NCBI RefSeq assembly: GCF_032931615.1
Contig: NZ_CP136759.1
Span: 186,001 to 250,000, forward strand
From: Palleronia sp. LCG004
GTDB lineage: Bacteria; Pseudomonadota; Alphaproteobacteria; Rhodobacterales; Rhodobacteraceae
DNA length: 64,000 nt
Direction: 5' to 3'
The notes below the pieces were generated by a model. That model had not been told where the DNA came from. It saw only the letters and a program-made list of their open reading frames with translations, and searched no databases. The position numbers were made by a program, and so were the translations under genes. Positions 49,016-58,684 of this stretch are shown in pieces. Positions within the stretch are counted from its first letter, which is position 1; every line of letters begins with the position of its first letter.

Positions 49016-50311
49016 GTGACACAAAAACGGCTGCAAAGCGCCTTCTGGGCGTTCGCGATGATGATCGCGGTAACGATTGGCGGGCAGGCGAATGCCGCAC
49101 CCTATGCCGCCATGGTGATCGACGCCCGCTCGGGCGAGGTACTCCATTCCCGAAATGCCGATACGCCGCTCCATCCGGCATCACTCACCAAGATGATGAC
49201 GCTCTATGTCGTATTCGACGCGGTGAGGCGGGGAGAGATCGGGCTCGACACACCGGTCAAGATCTCGAAACATGCGGCGAGCGAGCCGCCTTCCAAGCTT
49301 GGGCTGCGTTCAGGGCAGACCATTGCATTGCGCTATCTCATCCGTGCGGCGGCTGTGAAATCGGCCAACGATGCGGCGACAGCGCTCGGCGAGGCGATCG
49401 AGGGGTCGGAGGCTGCCTTCGCACGGCGCATGACGCAGACGGCCAAGGCGATGGGCATGACGCGCACGACCTTCAAGAACGCGCATGGCCTGACCGAGGC
49501 GGGGCATCTCAGCACTGCGCGGGACATGACGACGCTGGGACGCCAGCTTTTCTACGATTTCCCGGAATACTACAATCTCTTCTCGCGGCGCAGCACGAAT
49601 GCGGGTGTGACCACGGTCGCCAACACCAACCGCCGCTTCCTTGCGGCCTATAACGGTGCCGACGGGATCAAGACTGGCTACACTCGCGCGGCGGGGTTCA
49701 ACCTCGTGGCGTCGGCCGAACGCGGCAACGAGCGGATCATCGCGACGATGTTCGGCGGCACCTCGACCGCGCAGCGCAACGCGAAGGTCGCGGAATTGCT
49801 CGACATGGGCTTTTCGCGTGCACCCTCGCAAGTGGCGATCAGCCGTCCGGCAGCGCCCGATTTCACGACCGGGACCGGAGCGTCCGCGATCATGGCAAGC
49901 TCCCTCAGGCCCCATGCGCGTCCGGCGCTGCAGGTCGCGGGAGCGATCGGGGCGTCCGAAACGCAGCTCGCCCAGGCGGTCAACCAGGCTGTCCAGCAAG
50001 CGTCCGTCCCCGTCCCGGTCGCACGTCCCGACGATGCCCTCGAGGTGGTGACGCGGGTTTCGACCTCGGGCGGACGTCACTGGGGGATCAACGTGGGCAA
50101 GTACGGCTCTCGCCACCAAGCCGAAAGCGTCCTCCTCAAAACCGCGCTCGTCGAGATCGGTACGCTCGACACCGCGCTCAGGAAGGTCGTTCAGGGCTCC
50201 GGTGGATACGAAGCGAACTTCGTCGGCATGACGCAGGACGGTGCCGCGCTTGCCTGTCGCAGGCTCGCCGCGCGCGACGTCGAGTGCAATACGCTCGGGC
50301 CGACAGGCTGA
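49016..50311 (+). CDS. D-alanyl-D-alanine carboxypeptidase (class C low-molecular-weight PBP) with SPOR domain
   Basis: A 431-residue protein. A signal peptide ends at about residue 28 (GGQANAAP). The S11 peptidase motifs are SLTK (about 58-61), SAN (about 120-122) and KTGYT (about 223-227). The C-terminal 75 residues (HWGINVGKYGSRHQAESVL, then ALACRRLAARDVECNTL) form a SPOR domain that binds denuded septal peptidoglycan. The protein trims pentapeptides in the periplasm. It is a variant of the DacA/PBP5 plan, with SPOR replacing an amphipathic anchor. GTG start. Confidence 0.93.
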   Translation: MTQKRLQSAFWAFAMMIAVTIGGQANAAPYAAMVIDARSGEVLHSRNADTPLHPASLTKMMTLYVVFDAVRRGEIGLDTPVKISKHAASEPPSKLGLRSGQTIALRYLIRAAAVKSANDAATALGEAIEGSEAAFARRMTQTAKAMGMTRTTFKNAHGLTEAGHLSTARDMTTLGRQLFYDFPEYYNLFSRRSTNAGVTTVANTNRRFLAAYNGADGIKTGYTRAAGFNLVASAERGNERIIATMFGGTSTAQRNAKVAELLDMGFSRAPSQVAISRPAAPDFTTGTGASAIMASSLRPHARPALQVAGAIGASETQLAQAVNQAVQQASVPVPVARPDDALEVVTRVSTSGGRHWGINVGKYGSRHQAESVLLKTALVEIGTLDTALRKVVQGSGGYEANFVGMTQDGAALACRRLAARDVECNTLGPTG

Positions 50312-50314
50312 ATC

Positions 50315-50339
50315 GTCGGCGGCCGGTCAGGCCGCCGAC
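50315..50339. terminator. Bidirectional GC hairpin between convergent genes
   Basis: GTCGGCGGCC and GGCCGCCGAC pair perfectly over 10 bp around GGTCA, between the carboxypeptidase stop and the end of the phosphoesterase gene. No U tract follows on either strand, so it may be a weak terminator or a 3' stabiliser. Confidence 0.5.
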
Positions 50340-51112
50340 CAGATCCCGTTCCGGCGGCTGAAGGCTGCTTCCATCTCGGGCTTGAAGGCAGGCTCGTCCT
50401 GCGCAGCGAATGTGCGGATCGTCAGCCCCTTCCGGTCACCCTCGATCACGTTGAAGGTGTTGGCCTCGCCCCGAAGCCGGTTCGACAGTCCGGTGCCCGC
50501 CTGTACGAACAGGAGGCCTTCGGCGCGTTCGAAGGGAGCGGTCACCGTGTGATGCAGGTGGCCCGACAGGACGATATCGGCCCCGCATTCCTGCAACCGC
50601 CCCAGCGCGGATCTGGCACCGCGCATGAGCCGCTTTTCCACTTCGGGGCCGTGTTCGAGCGGATGGTGAAGCACGACGACCCGCAGGCTGTCAGCGGCGT
50701 CCGCGAATGCTGCGCAGACACGTGCCACGGTGCGACGTGACATCTTCCCACGCTGCCACGAGAATCGGTTGACGGTGTTGACGCCCATGACGCGCGCAGC
50801 GTCCAGATCCGTACTCGGCTCAAGGTTTGCATCGATCGCCTGACGATAGCGCTTCCATGGTTGGAAGAAACGTACCAAGAGATTGTCGAGCGGCGTGTCA
50901 TGGTTGCCCGGCACCGACAGCGTCGGCGCCTCGATACGGTTCAGGAAGGCACGCGCGCGGTCGTACTGGCCGACCCGCGCCCGCTGGGTGAAGTCGCCGG
51001 AGATCGCCACGAGATCGGGGGTCAGGCCATTCACTGCTTCGATCAGCGGTGTTTCGAGCTCGGGCTGGTCGCGACCGAAATGAAGATCCGAGAGGTGGAC
51101 GATACGGGTCAT
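50327..51112 (-). CDS. Metallophosphoesterase (calcineurin-like)
   Basis: A 261-residue protein with the metal-site motifs of the family: DLHFG (about 9-13), SGDFTQR (about 38-44), PGNHD (about 69-73) and SGHLHH (about 190-195). Relatives hydrolyse cyclic nucleotides or phospholipid headgroups; the substrate is unclear. The ATG at 51112 overlaps the stop of the upstream diacylglycerol-kinase-like gene as ATGA, so the two are coupled, which favours a lipid-phosphate connection by context only. Confidence 0.9.
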   Translation of the reverse strand: MTRIVHLSDLHFGRDQPELETPLIEAVNGLTPDLVAISGDFTQRARVGQYDRARAFLNRIEAPTLSVPGNHDTPLDNLLVRFFQPWKRYRQAIDANLEPSTDLDAARVMGVNTVNRFSWQRGKMSRRTVARVCAAFADAADSLRVVVLHHPLEHGPEVEKRLMRGARSALGRLQECGADIVLSGHLHHTVTAPFERAEGLLFVQAGTGLSNRLRGEANTFNVIEGDRKGLTIRTFAAQDEPAFKPEMEAAFSRRNGIWSAA

Positions 51113-52011
51113 TCGGTTCTTTCGGCTGGAAGGATGATCTTGAGCGGCGCATCCGCCATTCGAAAGCGGAACGGGCCGGGCGCACGTTGCTTCTCGCCGT
51201 CGAAGGCGAGGATGGTACTGCGTCGTCGTGGTGTGGCGACGAGGTCGCGCGCGCTCAGAAGCTCGTAGTCCCGGCCCTCGCGCACCGTCCCGCTCGCCAG
51301 ACGCCAGGCCAGCTGGAAGAGCCGTCTTCGGCTGTTCGCCTTGGAGACGAGAACGGCGAACTTGTCCTCGGAGATCAGCTCTGACCCTTCGAGCCCGAAA
51401 TAATCGAGCTGATAGGCAGATCGCGCGACGAAGATCATCGCGGTACGGTGTTCGACGGGCTCGCCGCCATCGACCTCTAGCCGGAGCCGCATGGGTTTGC
51501 GGAATCGCATCATGGTCTTCACCACCGACCAATGCGCTGCAAGCCTGCGCCGACCCCAGCGACTGTAGACCGCCTCGCGCTCCTTCAGGATGGAAGGATA
51601 GATGCCGAGGCTCGAATTGTTGAGGAAGGTCTGGCCGTTGACCTCACCCACGCGGATGTCGTGGGCATGCCCCTCGAGGATCTGTCGGGCCGCCTCGACC
51701 GGTTCCTCGCTGAGGCCGAGACCTCGTGCGAAGAAGTTGAACGTGCCGAGAGGCAAGACGGCCATGGGCACATCGCGTCCGCGCATCGCATCGGCGACCG
51801 CCATGATCGTCCCGTCGCCGCCGGCCGCCACGATCAGATCCGCGCCGTCCTGGATCGCCTTGTCGATCAGAGAAGACAGATCGTTTTCGGGCGACCAGTC
51901 GCGCCGGGTGGTGCCCTCTCCGAAGACGTCGATGGCATCTTCGATGACCTTGTTGTCACGGGAATTGCGACCCGATTTCCTGTTGGCGATGACGCAGATG
52001 GAGCGGGTCAT
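51109..52011 (-). CDS. Diacylglycerol kinase-like (DAGK catalytic domain) protein
   Basis: A 300-residue protein of the DgkB/YegS fold. The catalytic motif AGGDGTIMAVADA (about 63-75) and PLGTFNFFARGLGL (about 86-99) are present; in relatives the second reads GTGNDFAR, so here the Asn-Asp pair is replaced by Phe-Asn. The C-terminal beta sandwich is intact. It likely phosphorylates a lipid such as diacylglycerol or ceramide. It lies 55 bases after yejF on the same strand and overlaps the phosphoesterase gene. Confidence 0.88.
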   Translation of the reverse strand: MTRSICVIANRKSGRNSRDNKVIEDAIDVFGEGTTRRDWSPENDLSSLIDKAIQDGADLIVAAGGDGTIMAVADAMRGRDVPMAVLPLGTFNFFARGLGLSEEPVEAARQILEGHAHDIRVGEVNGQTFLNNSSLGIYPSILKEREAVYSRWGRRRLAAHWSVVKTMMRFRKPMRLRLEVDGGEPVEHRTAMIFVARSAYQLDYFGLEGSELISEDKFAVLVSKANSRRRLFQLAWRLASGTVREGRDYELLSARDLVATPRRRSTILAFDGEKQRAPGPFRFRMADAPLKIILPAERTE

Positions 52012-52066
52012 TATGGCTTTCCGATGCTTCTGCGGGCAAACGCCGCGCGCACCGGAATTGTTGCGT

Positions 52067-53671
52067 TCAGCGGATGCGTTCTCGCACGCCGCCGAAGGCC
52101 GCCTCCATCAGCGCGCGGGTATACTCAGTTTCGGGAGCGTCGAAGATCGTGTCGGCGGACCCCGCCTCGACCACGTCGCCCTTCTTCATCACGATGACCT
52201 TGTGCGCGAGGGCGCGGACGACCTTCAGATCATGGCTGATGAAGAGATACGCGAGGCCATGACGCGCCTGCAGATCGCGCAGCAACTTCACGATCTGGAC
52301 CTGTACCGTCATGTCGAGCGCGCTTGTCGGCTCGTCGAGGACAACGAGCTTCGGCTGCAGGATCATCGCGCGTGCGATCGCGATGCGCTGGCGCTGGCCA
52401 CCGGAGAATTCGTGCGGATAGCGGTGCATCGTAGCAGGGTCGAGCCCGACCTCGGACATGATCGCCGCGACTTTCTGATACCGGTCGCGCCGCCCATCCG
52501 TGCCGTGGATATGGAGCCCCTCGGCGATGATCTCCTCGACGGTCATCCGGGGGGAGAGCGATCCGTAGGGGTCCTGGAACACGATCTGCATGTCCCCCCG
52601 CAACGGGCGCATCTTGCCGCCACGAAGCCCCTGTATGTCGCGGCCCATGAACACAATCGGCCCTTCGGAGGATATGAGCCGCATGATGGCGAGTGCGAGC
52701 GTCGTCTTGCCGGACCCCGATTCGCCGACGATGCCGACCGTCTCGCCACGCCGTACCGAGAGCGTCGCGGCATTGACGGCCTTCACGTGCCCGACCGTGC
52801 GCTTCATCAGCCCCTTCTGGATCGGGAACCAGATCCGGAGCTTGTCGGTCTCGGCGATGACAGGGCTGTCATCCGGGACGGGCAGAGGGCGTCCGCCGCT
52901 TTCGGCTTCGAGCAGCATGCGCGTATAGGGATGGCGCGGATCGCCGAAGATCTCGGCGGTCGGCCCGTGCTCGACGATTTCGCCGTCCTTCATCACGCAA
53001 ACACGGTCGGCAATCTTGCGCACGATCGTAAGATCGTGGGTGATGAAGAGCATCGAAAGCCCCTCGCGCGCTTTCAACTGCGCCAGGAGTTCCAGGATCT
53101 GCGCCTGGATCGTCACGTCCAGCGCGGTGGTGGGCTCGTCCGCGATGAGGAGATCCGGACCGTTGGCCAGCGCCATGGCGATCATCACGCGCTGTCTCTG
53201 GCCGCCCGAAAGCTGATGCGGATAGGCCCCGAGCCGGCTTTCGGCATCCGCGATGCCGACCTCGTCTAGAAGTTCGAGAATGCGTCGCCGGGCCGTGTCG
53301 CCCTTCAGGCCCTGATGCAGTTCGAGCGATTCCCGGAGCTGTTTCTCGATCGTGTGGAGCGGATTGAGCGAGGTCATCGGCTCCTGAAAGATGAAGCTGA
53401 TATCGTTGCCGCGCACCTTCCTCAACAGCTTCTCGGGTGCGCCGATCATTTCGGCGTCGTGGTAACGGACGGACCCTTCGACCCGCGCGGCACCGGTCAA
53501 CAGATCGACCGTGGAGAGAGCGGTGACGGATTTTCCCGACCCGGATTCACCAACCAGCGCGACAGTTTCGCCCTCGCCGACCTCGAAACTCACACCGCGC
53601 ACGGCATGGGTTTCGACGCCGTCCTGGCGGAAACGGATGTTGAGGTCGCGGACGGTCAAGACAGCGCTCAC
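52067..53671 (-). CDS. yejF: Peptide/microcin ABC transporter ATPase, fused double domain (YejF)
   Basis: A 534-residue protein with two ABC cassettes. Cassette 1 has Walker A GESGSGKSV, signature LSGGQRQRVMIA and Walker B LLIADEPTTALD; cassette 2 has GESGSGKTT, FSGGQRQRIAIA and LVVLDEPTSALD. YejF powers uptake of peptides (and microcin C in enteric bacteria) via YejBE. The start is GTG at 53671, overlapping the yejE stop (GTGA). The longer upstream frame is antisense or shifted and is rejected. Confidence 0.94.
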   Translation of the reverse strand: MSAVLTVRDLNIRFRQDGVETHAVRGVSFEVGEGETVALVGESGSGKSVTALSTVDLLTGAARVEGSVRYHDAEMIGAPEKLLRKVRGNDISFIFQEPMTSLNPLHTIEKQLRESLELHQGLKGDTARRRILELLDEVGIADAESRLGAYPHQLSGGQRQRVMIAMALANGPDLLIADEPTTALDVTIQAQILELLAQLKAREGLSMLFITHDLTIVRKIADRVCVMKDGEIVEHGPTAEIFGDPRHPYTRMLLEAESGGRPLPVPDDSPVIAETDKLRIWFPIQKGLMKRTVGHVKAVNAATLSVRRGETVGIVGESGSGKTTLALAIMRLISSEGPIVFMGRDIQGLRGGKMRPLRGDMQIVFQDPYGSLSPRMTVEEIIAEGLHIHGTDGRRDRYQKVAAIMSEVGLDPATMHRYPHEFSGGQRQRIAIARAMILQPKLVVLDEPTSALDMTVQVQIVKLLRDLQARHGLAYLFISHDLKVVRALAHKVIVMKKGDVVEAGSADTIFDAPETEYTRALMEAAFGGVRERIR

Positions 53672-54888
53672 TGGAAGGTCTTTCTCGGGTCGAAGGCGTC
53701 GCGGATCCCCTCGAAGATGAAGACGAGGAGGGAGAGCATGATCGCGAAGGTCAGGAAGGCCGTAAAGCCGAGCCAGGGGGCCTGGAGGTTCTGCTTGGCC
53801 TGCAACGTCAGCTCGCCCAGTGACGGCGCGGATGACGGCAATCCGAAGCCCAGGTAATCGAGCGAGGCAAGCGTCGCGATCGTGCCGGTGATGAGGAACG
53901 GCAGCATCGTAACGGTGGCGACCATAGCGTTGGGCAGCATGTGGCGGAACATAATCGTCCAGTTCGAAACGCCGAGCGCTCGGGCCGCGCGGACATATTC
54001 GAAGTTGCGGGCCCTCAGGAACTCCGCCCGGACGATCCCGACAAGTGCCGGCCATCCGAAGAGAACGGTAACGAAGACCAGCAACCAGAAACTTCGCCCC
54101 AGGATCGCGAAGAGGATGATGATCACGTAGAGCGACGGCGTCGAGACCCAGATCTCGATGACGCGCTGGAAGATGAGGTCGAGCCAGCCGCCGAAGAAGC
54201 CCTGCACGGCGCCTGCGACAATTCCGATGATCGAGGTGATGACCGTCACGACGATCGTGAAGAGGATCGAGAGCCTGAAGCCGTAGATCACCCGCGCCGC
54301 CACGTCCCGCGCCGTATCGTCGGTGCCGAGCAGGTGGTCGGCATCGGGGGCGGACGGCGCGGCTCCGCCGATATCGTTGATCGTGTCGTAGCTGTAGGGG
54401 ATAGGTGGCCATACCATCCAGCCGCGATCGAACCCTTCGGCAGTTTCGCCCGAGTTGATTAGCGCACGCGGGTCGTCGAAGCACTCGACGAGCCCGGCGG
54501 TCATGATCAGGCACTGGACTTCCACATCGGAATAGACCGCCTCCGTCCGGAAATCGCCGCCGAAGGCCGTCTCGGGGTAGAAGTTGAAGACCGGTGTAAA
54601 GAGCTCTCCGCGATAGCTTACGAGGATCGGCTTGTCGTTGGCGATGAACTCGGCGAAGAGGCTGAGCCCGAACAGGACGCCGAAGATGATCAGCGACCAG
54701 AAGGCGCGTCCGTTGCGACGGAAGTTGCGCCAGCGCCGCTGGTTCAGCGGGCTGAGCGTCGGGCGACGTCGCTTCGGCGTGACGGGCGGTGGCGCGTCGA
54801 GCCCTCCTGCCCCGGGGTGGGGCGGCGGCCCCTCGATGCCGGGTTCGGTCGGCGAGCGGACGGGCGCGCCGTGATCGAGATGGCTCAT
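53668..54888 (-). CDS. yejE: Peptide ABC transporter permease YejE
   Basis: A 406-residue permease of the DppC type. A hydrophilic Pro-rich N terminus (about 1-45) is followed by one helix, a periplasmic domain of about 130 residues (HLLGTDDTARDVAARVIYG marks the usual start of the core), and five helices with the coupling loop FEYVRAARALGVSNWTIMFRH. GGAGGGCTGAG before the ATG at 54888 is a strong Shine-Dalgarno sequence. One base separates it from the yejB stop, and it overlaps yejF. Confidence 0.93.
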   Translation of the reverse strand: MSHLDHGAPVRSPTEPGIEGPPPHPGAGGLDAPPPVTPKRRRPTLSPLNQRRWRNFRRNGRAFWSLIIFGVLFGLSLFAEFIANDKPILVSYRGELFTPVFNFYPETAFGGDFRTEAVYSDVEVQCLIMTAGLVECFDDPRALINSGETAEGFDRGWMVWPPIPYSYDTINDIGGAAPSAPDADHLLGTDDTARDVAARVIYGFRLSILFTIVVTVITSIIGIVAGAVQGFFGGWLDLIFQRVIEIWVSTPSLYVIIILFAILGRSFWLLVFVTVLFGWPALVGIVRAEFLRARNFEYVRAARALGVSNWTIMFRHMLPNAMVATVTMLPFLITGTIATLASLDYLGFGLPSSAPSLGELTLQAKQNLQAPWLGFTAFLTFAIMLSLLVFIFEGIRDAFDPRKTFQ

Positions 54889-54889
54889 C

Positions 54890-55981
54890 TCAGCCCTCCC
54901 GGGTTTCGAAATCGATCCGCGGATCGACGAAGACATACATGAGGTCCGACAGGATCCCGACGACAAGCCCGATCAGGCCGAAGAAGAAGAGCGTGCCGAA
55001 TATCACGGGATAGTCGCGCGCGACCGCCGCCTCGAAGCCGAGCCGGCCGAGGCCATCGAGAGAGAAGATCGTCTCGATGATGATCGACCCGCCAAAGAAG
55101 ACGCCGATGAAGACCGCCGGAAAACCCGCTACGATGATGAGCATCGCGTTGCGGAAGACATGGCCGTAGAGCACCTGGCTTTCCTTCAGGCCTTTGGCCT
55201 TGGCGGTCGTGACGTATTGCTTCTTGATCTCGTCGAGGAAGCTGTTCTTCGTCAGGATCGTAAGCGTCGCGAAGGCCGAAATGGTCGAGGCGGTGACAGG
55301 CAGTGCGATATGCCAGAAATAATCGCCGATCTTGCCCAGAAGGCTCAGCTGATCCCAGTTGTCGCTGGTGAGCCCCCGGAGCGGGAACCACTGGAAATAG
55401 GATCCGCCCGCGAAGAGGACGAGCAGCAGGATCGCGAAAAGGAATCCCGGAATCGCATAGGCCACGATGATGAGCGCGCTCGTCCAGGTGTCGAATGTTG
55501 TGCCGTCGTTGACCGCCTTGCGGATCCCCAGCGGTATCGACACAAGATACGCAATGAGCGTCGACCAGAGCCCCAGCGAGATCGAGACCGGCATCTTCTC
55601 GAGCACCAGATCCACGACGCTGATCGAGCGGAAATAACTCTCTCCGAAATCGAAGCGGATGTAGTTCCACATCATCGTCAGGAACCGTTCCAGCGGGGGC
55701 TTGTCGAACCCGAATTCGCGTTCCAGCTCGGCGATGAATTCCGGCGGCAGGCCGCGCGCCCCGCTATATCCGCCGGGATTGCCCGAACTTTCGAACTCGG
55801 CCGCGCCGGACGAACCGCCTCCCGAAATCCCGGAAAAGACGTCGCCGGACCCCTCCATGCGCGCGATCACCTGCTCGATCGGGCCACCGGGCACGAATTG
55901 CGTAAGCGTGAAGTTGACGACCATGATCCCGATCAGCGTCGGGATGATCAGCAGCAGCCGTCGGAGGATATAGGCTCCCAT
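54890..55981 (-). CDS. yejB: Peptide ABC transporter permease YejB
   Basis: A 363-residue DppB-type permease. The N terminus [19 protein letters not shown] is the standard start, followed by a periplasmic loop with [13 protein letters not shown]. The coupling loop has [18 protein letters not shown]. About six helices are present. The start at 55981 is 4 bases after the yejA stop; a longer frame from 56053 would overlap yejA and lacks support. Confidence 0.94.
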   Translation of the reverse strand: MGAYILRRLLLIIPTLIGIMVVNFTLTQFVPGGPIEQVIARMEGSGDVFSGISGGGSSGAAEFESSGNPGGYSGARGLPPEFIAELEREFGFDKPPLERFLTMMWNYIRFDFGESYFRSISVVDLVLEKMPVSISLGLWSTLIAYLVSIPLGIRKAVNDGTTFDTWTSALIIVAYAIPGFLFAILLLVLFAGGSYFQWFPLRGLTSDNWDQLSLLGKIGDYFWHIALPVTASTISAFATLTILTKNSFLDEIKKQYVTTAKAKGLKESQVLYGHVFRNAMLIIVAGFPAVFIGVFFGGSIIIETIFSLDGLGRLGFEAAVARDYPVIFGTLFFFGLIGLVVGILSDLMYVFVDPRIDFETREG

Positions 55982-55985
55982 GCCG

Positions 55986-57911
55986 TCAGAGCGCCCCGGA
56001 TTGTCTGAGCTCTTCCGCGGCCTCTTCGTCGTACCACCAGAAATCGAGGGCACCCGCGCCGAAGGGCGGCAGGGTCTCGGGGTGATCGTAGACGTCCCAG
56101 TAGGCGATCCAGGTATCCGGGAGGTAGTAGATCGGAATGTCGAAGGAGAGGAAACGCAGCACGCGGTCGAGCGCGTGGGTCGCGGTCGTTAGCCCTTCGA
56201 GCGTGGTCGTATCGTTGATGGTCTGCAGAAGACTGTCGACCGCGCCGTTCTTCAGCCGCATGATGTTGCGCGAACTCTCGTCCGCACCTTCCGATCCGAA
56301 CCATTGACGCAGCCCCGTAGAGGGCTCGAACCCCATCTGGAAGGCCTGGTTCGTCAGATCGAAATCGTCGTCGCGCCGGCGTTGCACGTATTGGGCGGTG
56401 TCGACGCGCTCGAGCGTTCCGTCGACGCCGATCAGTTCCAGATTGCTGATGAAGGGCGTGATGATCTTGTCGTAGCGCGAGTTGAACTGGATGATGTCGA
56501 GCGTCAGGCGCTGGCCGTCTTTCTGGCGGATGCCGTCCGGTCCCGGCTCCCATCCGGCGGCGTCCAGCAGTGCCGCGGCCTCGCGGATGGTGCCGCGCGA
56601 TGGGCGGGCGCTTTCGCTTGCGTTCTCGGTCGGCAGACGCGCAGGCTCCTCAAGGATGGCGGCGTCGAGCAGCCCCTCCTCGATCAGCGGCTCTAGAAGG
56701 GCGCGCTCCGCCTCGGAGGGCGTGTCGGTCGCTTGCAGGTCGGTGCCGGTCCAGAACGATTCGGGGCGCGCGTAATCCCCGTAATAGAGCGTCGCATTCG
56801 ACCATTCGAAGTTGAACATCATCGCGATGGCTCGGCGGACCCTGATGTCCTGCCACTTCTCGCGATTAAGGTTGAAGTTCCACGAGAAACGCTGCGCCAC
56901 CGTGCCGTCCGGGATCTCCTCCGTGACGACGTCGCCGGACTTGACGGCAGGAAAGTCGTAGCCGGTGTTCCAGTCGCCCGGGTCGCTTTCGAAACGCAGC
57001 AGGTATTCGCCGGTCTGGAATGCCTGCAATGCCGCTGAGGTGTCGGCGAAATATTCGACCCTCACGGTCTCGAAGTTGTTCCGCCCCTGGTTGATGGGCA
57101 GATCCTCGCCCCAGTAGTCCGGGTTCCTGCGATAGACGACGCGCCGATTGTAATCGACGCTGTCGAGCACGTAGGGGCCGGTCGCCATGAAGGGTTCGGT
57201 CGTGCTCTGGTCGAGGCGGATTTCGTTCTCTTCGAACCATGCTTTCGAAAAGGCCGGTGTACCGCCTGCCTGCTGAACCCGAACCTTCGGGGGCATGAAG
57301 TCGGTGAAGACGAAGCGGATCGTGTAATCGTCGAGGACATCGACGGATTCGTAGAACTGCGAGGCGGACTGGCGGTATTCGGGGATGCCCTGTTCGATGA
57401 AGAGCTGGTTGGTGAACGCGATGTCGTGCGCGGTCATCGGCGTGCCGTCCGCGAAGGTCACATCCTCCCGCAGCTTGAAGGTCGCATAGGTCCGCGCCTC
57501 GTCGTACTCGACGGTCTCGCAGAGAAGGCAGTAGCTTCCGTATGGATCGTCGAGCGTGCCGACCATCAGGGTCTCGTCGCCGATGGTGTTCAGGGCTGCG
57601 GGCACCCCGGCCCGGGCATACTGGTTGAAACTGTCGAAATTTCCCAAGCTCCAGGTCGAGTATTCGCCACCTTTCGGCGCGTCGGGATTGACGTAATCAA
57701 GAACCTTGTCGGGGCCGTATTTCAGTTCGCCGAAGTTGGTGTAGCCGTGCGAAATCGTGACATCGCCGTCCCCGGGCTCGGTCGTCTCCTGCGCGAATGC
57801 GGGAGTGCCGGCGGAAAGGAGCGCTGTTGCGAGAACAAGGCCCGTCCGCATCGCGGACCGCCCCGACGTCGCGAGGGCGGGGAAGGGGGCTGCCGCGTCT
57901 GTCATGGCCAT
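55986..57911 (-). CDS. yejA: Periplasmic peptide-binding protein YejA
   Basis: A 641-residue SBP-family-5 protein. A signal peptide covers about residues 21-41 ([18 protein letters not shown]). The mature protein starts with [16 protein letters not shown], and the middle contains [15 protein letters not shown], characteristic of YejA; later segments [22 protein letters not shown] and [18 protein letters not shown] match the C-terminal lobe. It captures oligopeptides for YejBEF. An ATG two codons downstream (57905) is an alternative start. The gene is first of the yejABEF unit. Confidence 0.94.
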   Translation of the reverse strand: MAMTDAAAPFPALATSGRSAMRTGLVLATALLSAGTPAFAQETTEPGDGDVTISHGYTNFGELKYGPDKVLDYVNPDAPKGGEYSTWSLGNFDSFNQYARAGVPAALNTIGDETLMVGTLDDPYGSYCLLCETVEYDEARTYATFKLREDVTFADGTPMTAHDIAFTNQLFIEQGIPEYRQSASQFYESVDVLDDYTIRFVFTDFMPPKVRVQQAGGTPAFSKAWFEENEIRLDQSTTEPFMATGPYVLDSVDYNRRVVYRRNPDYWGEDLPINQGRNNFETVRVEYFADTSAALQAFQTGEYLLRFESDPGDWNTGYDFPAVKSGDVVTEEIPDGTVAQRFSWNFNLNREKWQDIRVRRAIAMMFNFEWSNATLYYGDYARPESFWTGTDLQATDTPSEAERALLEPLIEEGLLDAAILEEPARLPTENASESARPSRGTIREAAALLDAAGWEPGPDGIRQKDGQRLTLDIIQFNSRYDKIITPFISNLELIGVDGTLERVDTAQYVQRRRDDDFDLTNQAFQMGFEPSTGLRQWFGSEGADESSRNIMRLKNGAVDSLLQTINDTTTLEGLTTATHALDRVLRFLSFDIPIYYLPDTWIAYWDVYDHPETLPPFGAGALDFWWYDEEAAEELRQSGAL

Positions 57912-58017
57912 CGTCCGTCTTGGGGGAATGCTTTCGATGCCCGCAACGCTAAGGGCGCGGTGGCCGGAGATTCAAGTTGAAATAGCGTGATCGCGGCAAG
58001 GCCCCTGCGGTCGCGCG

Positions 58018-58041
58018 GATGCCGGCCGAGGGGCCGGCATC
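58018..58041. terminator. Perfect 10-bp stem-loop after cycM
   Basis: GATGCCGGCC and GGCCGGCATC pair perfectly around GAGG, 31 bases beyond the cycM stop. There is no U tract on either strand, so the role could be termination or transcript stabilisation. Confidence 0.5.
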
Positions 58042-58072
58042 ATCGGTAGCGAGGTGCTTCGCGCGATACCGA

Positions 58073-58579
58073 TCACTCGGTCGTCTGGAGATACGCGATG
58101 ACGTTGGCGCGCTCTTCGACGCTCGGAAGTCCATTGAAGCTCATCTTGGTTCCCGGCGCGTATCCGCGGGGATTCTCGAGAAAACCGTTCAGGTTCTCGG
58201 GCGACCAGACATCGGCGACTTCCTCGAGCGCACCGGAATAGGCATAGCCCGCGACCGCGTCGACCTCCCGGCCGACCACGCCGTTCAGATGCGGGCCGAC
58301 GCCGTCGGAGCCGTCGACTGCGTGACAGGCGCGGCAGCGTCCAAAGACACGTTCGCCCGCACCGGCATCGGCGCTTGCGAAGACTTCCTCGAAGGGTGCC
58401 GCCTCCTCTTCCGGTTCGGCACCTTCGCCTTCGGGGACTTCGATCGAGTAGGCCTGTTCGCCTTCGTCGTGGCCGGAACCGTGATAGATGAGCTCCGCTC
58501 CCCAGGCCCCGAGAAGGAAGATCAGCAGCGCGCCGCAAAATCCGCCGACGATCTTCGTGAGTGTCATAGTGTCGAACAT
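58073..58579 (-). CDS. cycM: Membrane-anchored cytochrome c (CycM/c-y type)
   Basis: A 168-residue protein. The start MFDTMTLTKIVGGFCGALL gives an uncleaved N-terminal membrane anchor, as in c-y cytochromes. An acidic Glu/Ala/Pro linker follows (about 40-70), then a class I cytochrome c domain with CRACH (about 82-86), the VGPHLNGVVG region and the Met axial ligand in GTKMSFNG. It carries electrons from the bc1 complex to an oxidase or reaction centre. The ATG at 58579 matches known homologues better than one at 58603. Confidence 0.93.
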   Translation of the reverse strand: MFDTMTLTKIVGGFCGALLIFLLGAWGAELIYHGSGHDEGEQAYSIEVPEGEGAEPEEEAAPFEEVFASADAGAGERVFGRCRACHAVDGSDGVGPHLNGVVGREVDAVAGYAYSGALEEVADVWSPENLNGFLENPRGYAPGTKMSFNGLPSVEERANVIAYLQTTE

Positions 58580-58684
58580 GTCGCGTGTCGCCCCTTGCCG
58601 CATCTTCGGTGGTTCTCTATCCCCTTCCGCGCACGGGTTTCAAGCGATATGACCCGCGACAAGACGACGATCGGGGAGCGTGTC

